Assembly (NCBI GenBank): GCA_021789795.1
Contig: JAJYJA010000074.1
Span: forward strand, 1 to 10,614
DNA length: 10,614 nt
From: Deltaproteobacteria bacterium
Lineage (GTDB): Bacteria; Desulfobacterota; Desulfobulbia; Desulfobulbales; VMSU01
Direction of reading: 5' to 3'
Of the stretch, positions 6,652-10,614 are shown one piece after another (position 1 is the first letter of the stretch; every line of letters starts with the position of its first letter). A program made the position numbers and the translations under genes. The notes under the pieces are model-generated. The model was not told the origin of the DNA, searched no databases, and was given only the letters and a program-made list of their open reading frames with translations.

Positions 6652-7353
6652 TCAGTCGAAGCGCAGCCGGGTGGCGCGGATGGCGATTAGGTCGCCAGGC
6701 CGCAGCACCTGCTCGTCGCTGACCTTCATCCCGTTGACGTAGGTGCCGGCCCACGACCTCTGGGGCACCAGCAGAAATTCGTCCCCCCGCTTGATGATGT
6801 AGGCCTGGGCCCTGGCCACCAGCCAGCCGGGGATCACCAGGTCGCAGGAGGGATCGCGGCCCAGCTTGACGCTGCTCGTCCCGGCCAGGGCAAACTCGCC
6901 CGGTCGGGCCTCGCCCCGCACCAGCATCAACCGGGGCCCGGCGGGCCGGGGCTTAAATCCCGGCAACGGCCCTTCCGGCCTTTTCGCCCCCACGAAGACG
7001 GTGGCCTCGTCCACCGGCGCCGCGGCGGCGGACACCGAGACCGCCCGCCGTCCGTCCGCCTCTTCCTGGGCCGGCATCAGGGTGAACTTGCCGAAGGTTA
7101 TGGACTCCGCGCCGGTCACCGGCTCGTCGGCCAAAATCCGCCCGCCGTTGACAAAGGTGCCGTTGGTGCTGCCCAGATCGGAGAGGAAATAGCAGACCCC
7201 CGACCGGCGCAGGGATACGTGCCGGCGGGAGATGGCGGTGTTGTCGATCACGAGGTCGCAGTCCCCTCCCCGACCAATGGTGACGGTCTGCCCGTCCTCG
7301 ATGGAGAAGGTCTTGATGATGGTGTCGCGCAGCTTGACATTCCAATCGGCCAT
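6652..7353 (-). CDS. Protein with two FHA domains (second degenerate)
   Basis: FHA domains bind phosphothreonine peptides. The first (about 22-93 of 233) is canonical: TIGRGGDCDLVI (25-36), SRRH (42-45) and GSTNGTFVNG (61-70). The second (about 160-232) keeps LGRDPSCDLVIPG (164-176) and GTYVNG (203-208), but the SRxH segment reads VARAQA (179-184), replacing the Ser and His that normally contact the phosphate or shape the site. The linker (about 95-140) is rich in Ala, Pro and Arg and includes a DEATVF segment (115-120) that could be a kinase target. The protein is cytoplasmic. A GGGAG site lies 8 bases before the ATG, making this the first gene of the operon. It is the likely reader of phosphorylation by the kinase encoded 10 bp downstream. 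Confidence 0.92.
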   Translation of the reverse strand: MADWNVKLRDTIIKTFSIEDGQTVTIGRGGDCDLVIDNTAISRRHVSLRRSGVCYFLSDLGSTNGTFVNGGRILADEPVTGAESITFGKFTLMPAQEEADGRRAVSVSAAAAPVDEATVFVGAKRPEGPLPGFKPRPAGPRLMLVRGEARPGEFALAGTSSVKLGRDPSCDLVIPGWLVARAQAYIIKRGDEFLLVPQRSWAGTYVNGMKVSDEQVLRPGDLIAIRATRLRFD

Positions 7354-7361
7354 GGCGGTGG

Positions 7362-7366
7362 CTCCC
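7362..7366 (-). promoter_or_regulatory. Ribosome binding site of the FHA gene
   Basis: GGGAG on the minus strand, 8 bases upstream of the ATG at 7353. It marks the first cistron of the FHA-kinase-phosphatase operon. Confidence 0.65.
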
Positions 7367-7393
7367 GGCTTTAGGTGGCGAGGGCATCAGGAT

Positions 7394-7429
7394 TGACGGT
7401 CTCGCAGAAAGGCAGCCGATGGCTCAACA
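7394..7429. repeat. Partial copy of the interspersed repeat seen at the right end of the window
   Basis: Bases 7400-7429 match 10511-10540 at 26 of 30 positions without gaps, sharing TCTCGCA, AGCCGATGGCT and CA. Weaker similarity extends left to about 7394. Similarity is lost after about 7430, so the hairpin portion is absent or diverged. The copy lies about 40 bp upstream of the FHA start codon. Confidence 0.7.
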
Positions 7430-7569
7430 GACGGCGGCCTCCGGGCCCGCGAGGGCCACACCCCGAGGTTAGCATAATTTCGCTGGCCAGATAAAGAAAA
7501 AATACGTTATGATGACTCGTCAACCAGGCCATTTACGCAACAATTTACAACCCCTTACCGCTTCCGTCC

Positions 7570-9117
7570 ATGCCCGACGCCAACCAGACCCAAGGCCCGC
7601 CGCCCGCCGCCGGCCTCTCCGAGATCTTCGCCAAGATGAACCTGGGCGAGCTGCCCGCCATGTCCCACAACGTGCACAGCCTCATCGCCCTGACCAGCAA
7701 CAGCCGGGCCGCCGGGGCCGAATTGTCGCGGGTGATCCTCAAGGACTACTCCCTGACCAACAAGGTGCTGCAAATCGTCAATTCCGCCTACTACGCCCTG
7801 GGCCGGCCCTGCAACTCCATCTCCAAGGCGGTGACCATCCTGGGCTTTGACGCCATCCGCGACATGGCGATGGCCATCGCCCTGTTCGAGGACTTCGTAA
7901 AATCGGGGATCGACAAGGAGGGGATCAGCAAGCTGATGACCCGCGCCTTCCTGAGCGGGCTTCAGGCCCGCGACCTGGTGATCAAAAAAGGGCTCAACGT
8001 CTCGCCGGAGGAGGGCTTCATCTGCGCCCTGCTCCACAACCTGGGCCGGATCATCGTCTGTATCTACCTGCCCGACCGGCACCGGGAGATCGAGGGAAAA
8101 ATCGCCGGCGGTCTCACCCCCAACGCCGCCTGCCGGATGGTGTTAAACGACCTGACCTTCCGCGAGATCGGCACCGAGGTGGCCAAGTTCTGGAACCTGT
8201 CGGAACGGGTGGTGCTGGCCATGGACGACACCTGTGACGCCCCCCGCCACAAGTACGACACCGAGGGCTACCTCCAGAACCTGGCCAACTTCGCAAACCT
8301 CTTGGTGGACGCGGTCTGCGAGGGGGCGAATCTGGCCGACATCTTCCAGCGGTACGGGGCCATGCTGTCCGTGGAGCCGGAGGAGGCCCTGGCCTCCCTG
8401 AACCAGGGGATCGAGGTCTCGGAGGCCTACTCCGAGCCGATCCGCAACGGCCTGTTGAAGCTCAAGATCCGGGCCCACATCCGCACGGCGGAAAACAACG
8501 CCAAACGCGGGGTGTGGAGCGCCGCCGTCCCCGAGGATCCACCGGCAAAAATCCCCGCCACCGGCCCGGCGGCCCGCCCCCCCACCGAGGTCTTGGAGGA
8601 GTTGCCGATCAGCGCCGACAAGTCGGTTAACGACTTCATCCGCGACATCACCGAATCGCTGATGGGCAACTTCGAGCTCAACGACTTCTACATCAACCTG
8701 CTGGAGGCCCTGTACCGGGGCATCGGCTTCGACCGGGTAATACTGGCCATCGTCAACGTCCAGCCCACCAAGGTCGTCCTGGCGGGACGCTTCGGGCTGG
8801 GAGAGATCGACCCCGAGGGGACGAGCCGCTTCGAGCATCCCCTGGCCGGGCCTTACGCCATCCCCAGCGCCATGAAGCAGGGCAAGGACATGATGATCCC
8901 CGCCAACCAGTCCGGCGCCTTCCCCGACTCCCTGCACTACCTGGTCAAGGACCGCAACGTCTATCTCTTCCCCATCCTCATCGACACCAAGGCCATCGGC
9001 CTCATCTACCTGGACCGCAAGGCAGCCCGGCCCCTGCTCGATCAGACCATGATCAAGAACGTCCGCCTGTTCCGGGACTTCGCGGTGATGGCCATCCGCA
9101 AGATCCGCAAGGGCTGA
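7570..9117 (+). CDS. HDOD domain protein with C-terminal GAF domain
   Basis: The protein has 515 residues. The HDOD domain covers about 22-225: helices with LSRVILKDYSLTNKVLQIVN (52-71), SAYYALGRPCNSISKAVTIL (72-91) and FICALLHNLGRIIV (150-163). The HD dyad of true phosphohydrolases is replaced by HN (156-157), as expected for HDOD proteins, which are regarded as non-enzymatic signalling modules. An Ala/Pro-rich linker (about 310-345) leads to a GAF-type domain (about 350-512), including FYINLLEALYRGIGFDRVIL (373-392) and PILIDTKAIGLIYLDRKAAR (468-487), which could bind a small ligand. No membrane segment is present. No Shine-Dalgarno precedes the ATG; a later ATG at 7636 is possible but would trim the domain edge. 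It is divergent from the phospho-signalling operon. A regulatory role is likely; the exact pathway is unknown. Confidence 0.9.
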   Translation: MPDANQTQGPPPAAGLSEIFAKMNLGELPAMSHNVHSLIALTSNSRAAGAELSRVILKDYSLTNKVLQIVNSAYYALGRPCNSISKAVTILGFDAIRDMAMAIALFEDFVKSGIDKEGISKLMTRAFLSGLQARDLVIKKGLNVSPEEGFICALLHNLGRIIVCIYLPDRHREIEGKIAGGLTPNAACRMVLNDLTFREIGTEVAKFWNLSERVVLAMDDTCDAPRHKYDTEGYLQNLANFANLLVDAVCEGANLADIFQRYGAMLSVEPEEALASLNQGIEVSEAYSEPIRNGLLKLKIRAHIRTAENNAKRGVWSAAVPEDPPAKIPATGPAARPPTEVLEELPISADKSVNDFIRDITESLMGNFELNDFYINLLEALYRGIGFDRVILAIVNVQPTKVVLAGRFGLGEIDPEGTSRFEHPLAGPYAIPSAMKQGKDMMIPANQSGAFPDSLHYLVKDRNVYLFPILIDTKAIGLIYLDRKAARPLLDQTMIKNVRLFRDFAVMAIRKIRKG

Positions 9118-9145
9118 GGCCCCCTCGCCCCTTGAACCTCGCCCC
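9118..9145. other. 28-bp gap between convergent genes, no visible terminator
   Basis: The gap between the HDOD stop and the DUF2156 stop contains two direct copies of CCTCGCCCC but no hairpin with a T-run on either strand. Termination must rely on Rho, on sequences inside the coding regions, or on transcript collision. Confidence 0.4.
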
Positions 9146-10054
9146 TCACCCCGCCCGCCGCAGGGCGAACGAGCGCACCATCCGCGCCGGATGGTAGGAG
9201 CGTTTGGCGTGGGCCAGGCCCTCGCGGCCCATGTCGCTCTCCTTGTTCACCCAAATGTAACCGGCGCACAGCCGCCGGGCGCACTCGCGGTCGAAGAACT
9301 GATAGAGGCCCTTGACCGTCTTGCAGGCCTTCTGGAATTGCAGGGTCGCCATCTCGCGGGTCAGGGGCGAGGCCACCGCCAGGGCGCTGATCACCCCGTC
9401 TATCCTAAGGGCCAGGCCCCGGGCGCCAAGTTCGCCCACCAGCCCCAGCATGTTGAGCGCCGCCTCCATCTCGCACTCCAGGTTGACATCCCCCTGCCTA
9501 AAACAGCCCTCCTGCTCGCACCACTCGTCCAGAAAGGCGGCGCACTGTCTCCGGTTCAGCCCGCCAATCGCCTCGAAGACCAGCCGCCCTGGCGGATGCT
9601 CACGCTCGAACTGCTTGATCAAGTTACGTTTTTTTGCGTACCGGTTGCCTTTTAACCCGGCCAGGTCCTCGACCCGGTAAACGTAGTCATGATAGCCAGG
9701 CTGCTCCTCGATGACGAACCAGCGTTGCACCGCCTCCCGGCCGTGGCGTTCGAGATAGGCCTCAGGCACGAACCAGAAGCTGGGGTAATCCGCCTCCCGG
9801 ACGAGACGCGCCAGCTCCTCCGGCCCCGCCTCCACGCCGCCCAGCGGCAGGAGCAGATGGCGGTAATCAGGGTGGCCGGGGTACTCGGCCCCCAGGATGA
9901 GCCGGCCCTGGTCCTCGGCGGCGCAGGGGTAAAACAAGGGCCCGCTCCAGGCCAGGATGCCGGGCAGGCTGTACTCGCACAGTTCGTGTGTCTGGCCCTG
10001 AAAGTACGGCCAGAGCCAGGGGATATCGGGGGTGGAGACACGGGTGAACTTCAT
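9146..10054 (-). CDS. DUF2156 (phosphatidylglycerol lysyltransferase C-terminal-like) protein
   Basis: This 302-residue soluble protein shows the family layout: an N-terminal half with LPGILAWSGPLFYPC (30-44) and YPSFWFVPEAYLERHG, then the tandem GNAT-like region with LAGLKGNRYAKKRNLIKQFE and, near the C-terminus, WVNKESDMGREGLAHAKRSY followed by PARMV. This NxExDxGxxGL-xAKxSYxP segment is characteristic of DUF2156, the domain related to the aminoacyl-transferring part of MprF/LPG synthase. Stand-alone members lack the flippase membrane domain and their substrates are mostly unknown, so aminoacyl or acyl transfer is only a family-based guess. Its ATG overlaps the stop of the GNAT gene (ATGA, 10051-10054), so the two are co-translated. 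Its stop lies 28 bp from the convergent HDOD gene. Confidence 0.88.
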   Translation of the reverse strand: MKFTRVSTPDIPWLWPYFQGQTHELCEYSLPGILAWSGPLFYPCAAEDQGRLILGAEYPGHPDYRHLLLPLGGVEAGPEELARLVREADYPSFWFVPEAYLERHGREAVQRWFVIEEQPGYHDYVYRVEDLAGLKGNRYAKKRNLIKQFEREHPPGRLVFEAIGGLNRRQCAAFLDEWCEQEGCFRQGDVNLECEMEAALNMLGLVGELGARGLALRIDGVISALAVASPLTREMATLQFQKACKTVKGLYQFFDRECARRLCAGYIWVNKESDMGREGLAHAKRSYHPARMVRSFALRRAG

Positions 10055-10476
10055 GGGGCAAGCAGCATGGGGGTGGAAGCGGCCATCTCCGAAAAACCCA
10101 GCCGGCGGTAGAGAGCGGTGGTGTCGGGGGCGGCGATCAGGGCGATCCAGCTTATGCCGTCGGCCCGCAGTCGCTCCACAAGCAGGCCGACGATGCGGCT
10201 GGCCACCCCGGACCGGCGCCAGGCCGGGGCCACGGTCACGTCCTGGAGATAGGCGTCGCTCACCCCGTCGCTGATCGCCCGGCCCATGCCGATCAGCGAC
10301 CCGTCCGGGGCCAGGGCAGCCGCGAAGCAGTGGCTCTGGCGCACCAGGCAGGCCAGACGCTCAAGGTCCTCACCCTCCCCCTCGGGCCACCAGCCCGCCT
10401 GGCGGTACAGACCGACAATGGCTCGCAAGCGGGCCTCGTCCGGCTGGTCGATCAGGGAGACGACAATCTCGTTCAT
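10051..10476 (-). CDS. GNAT-family N-acetyltransferase
   Basis: The 141-residue product starting MNEIVVSLIDQPDE fits the usual single-domain GNAT length. Motif A is visible as LQDVTVAPAWRRSGVASRIV, including the acetyl-CoA pyrophosphate-binding R-R-S-G-V-A turn, and motif B ends in LYRRLGF, a common C-terminal GNAT signature. A beta strand with LIGMGRAISDG precedes it. It would transfer an acetyl group from acetyl-CoA to an unknown amine substrate in the cytoplasm. The ATG at 10476 was preferred over an in-frame TTG at 10518, because the latter lies inside an interspersed repeat and adds residues not expected in the family. No clear Shine-Dalgarno precedes the ATG. It is the first gene of a pair with the DUF2156 protein. 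Confidence 0.88.
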   Translation of the reverse strand: MNEIVVSLIDQPDEARLRAIVGLYRQAGWWPEGEGEDLERLACLVRQSHCFAAALAPDGSLIGMGRAISDGVSDAYLQDVTVAPAWRRSGVASRIVGLLVERLRADGISWIALIAAPDTTALYRRLGFSEMAASTPMLLAP

Positions 10477-10504
10477 GGCGGATGACGGGGATGGGGTTAT
10501 TTTT

Positions 10505-10614
10505 TGATGATCTCGCAAAAAGGTAGCCGATGGCTAAGCAAAAGGGCCGATATACAAGGCGCGGGGTGTGTTTGGCGAGTGAGGCCATACAGATGGTATG
10601 CCGAACGAGCCAAA
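10505..10614. repeat. Hairpin-forming interspersed repeat, running off the window end
   Basis: The unit starts near 10505 (TTGATGATCTCGC) and shares about 37 bp with 7394-7429. At its right end TTTGGC (10571-10576) pairs with GCCAAA (10609-10614), and between them GGC(C)ATAC and GTATGCC form an inner stem around AGATG. This looks like the tip of a long inverted repeat whose right arm lies beyond the window. Similar long hairpin repeats are familiar to me from intergenic regions of deltaproteobacterial genomes; that is recollection and unverified here. The left edge lies about 30 bp upstream of the GNAT start. Confidence 0.65.

Larger units (their letters stand above)
7354..7569. promoter_or_regulatory. 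Divergent intergenic region between FHA operon and HDOD-GAF gene
   Basis: This 216-bp gap must carry the leftward promoter of the FHA-kinase operon and the rightward promoter of the HDOD gene. An AT-richer core (about 7469-7515) has a minus-strand -10-like TATGCT (7471-7476) and a plus-strand -10-like TATGAT (7508-7513). Neither has a good -35 match, so both are weak suggestions. Near the FHA gene lies a partial copy of an interspersed repeat (about 7394-7429). A small hairpin, GGCCC-GCGA-GGGCC, with a GNRA-type loop sits at 7444-7457 and would fall in the FHA leader transcript if transcription starts in the core. Confidence 0.45.

Noticed and set aside
5172..6722. A 516-codon open frame on the plus strand opposite the kinase
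   Set aside because: Its product has no recognisable domains, is rich in Gly/Leu/Val/Gln typical of antisense frames in GC-rich DNA, and lies opposite a gene with clear kinase motifs.
1357..7353. Type VI secretion post-translational control locus
   Set aside because: The FHA, kinase and phosphatase trio resembles PpkA/PppA/Fha, but no Tss structural gene is present in the window and the kinase lacks a membrane segment.
10477..10518. TTG start extending the GNAT protein by 14 residues
   Set aside because: The extension runs into an interspersed repeat and a better ATG with a family-like N-terminus follows.

Overview
The window is GC-rich, densely packed bacterial DNA with one clearly AT-rich foreign patch near the left end (about 230-1230). 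Compact operons, a 4Fe-4S/DUF3786 protein, a Hanks-type kinase set and an HDOD-GAF protein suggest an anaerobic member of the Desulfobacterota (former Deltaproteobacteria). That placement is inference, because no rRNA or other marker gene is present.

Layout. Positions 1-119 hold the right end of an IS3-family insertion sequence: the last codons of its transposase, read rightward, and a probable terminal inverted repeat. Positions 120-230 hold a nested hairpin and a second very GC-rich hairpin. Positions 194-1222 (minus) encode an AT-rich membrane protein resembling GT-C glycosyltransferases, apparently cut short where it runs into the second hairpin. Two tandem 32-bp repeats (1233-1296) close this mobile or scarred segment.

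Positions 1357-7353 form one leftward operon: a two-FHA-domain protein, a soluble Ser/Thr kinase with TPR-like and WD40 parts, a PP2C phosphatase, a [4Fe-4S]-DUF3786 protein, and RarA/MgsA. Gaps are 10-29 bp or the genes overlap (20 bp between kinase and phosphatase; ATGA between DUF3786 and rarA). The first three genes form a self-contained reversible Ser/Thr phosphorylation module: writer, eraser and reader. Its output partner is not in the window. The link to the Fe-S protein and to replication-fork repair is unusual and is the most interesting feature here.

A 216-bp divergent intergenic region (7354-7569) separates this operon from a rightward HDOD-GAF regulator (7570-9117). That gene converges, with a 28-bp gap, on a leftward pair (9146-10476): a GNAT acetyltransferase and a DUF2156 acyltransferase-like protein, joined by an ATGA overlap. 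The window ends inside a hairpin-forming interspersed repeat (about 10505-10614). Its first ~37 bp recur upstream of the FHA gene at about 7394-7429. No rRNA, tRNA or CRISPR array was seen.
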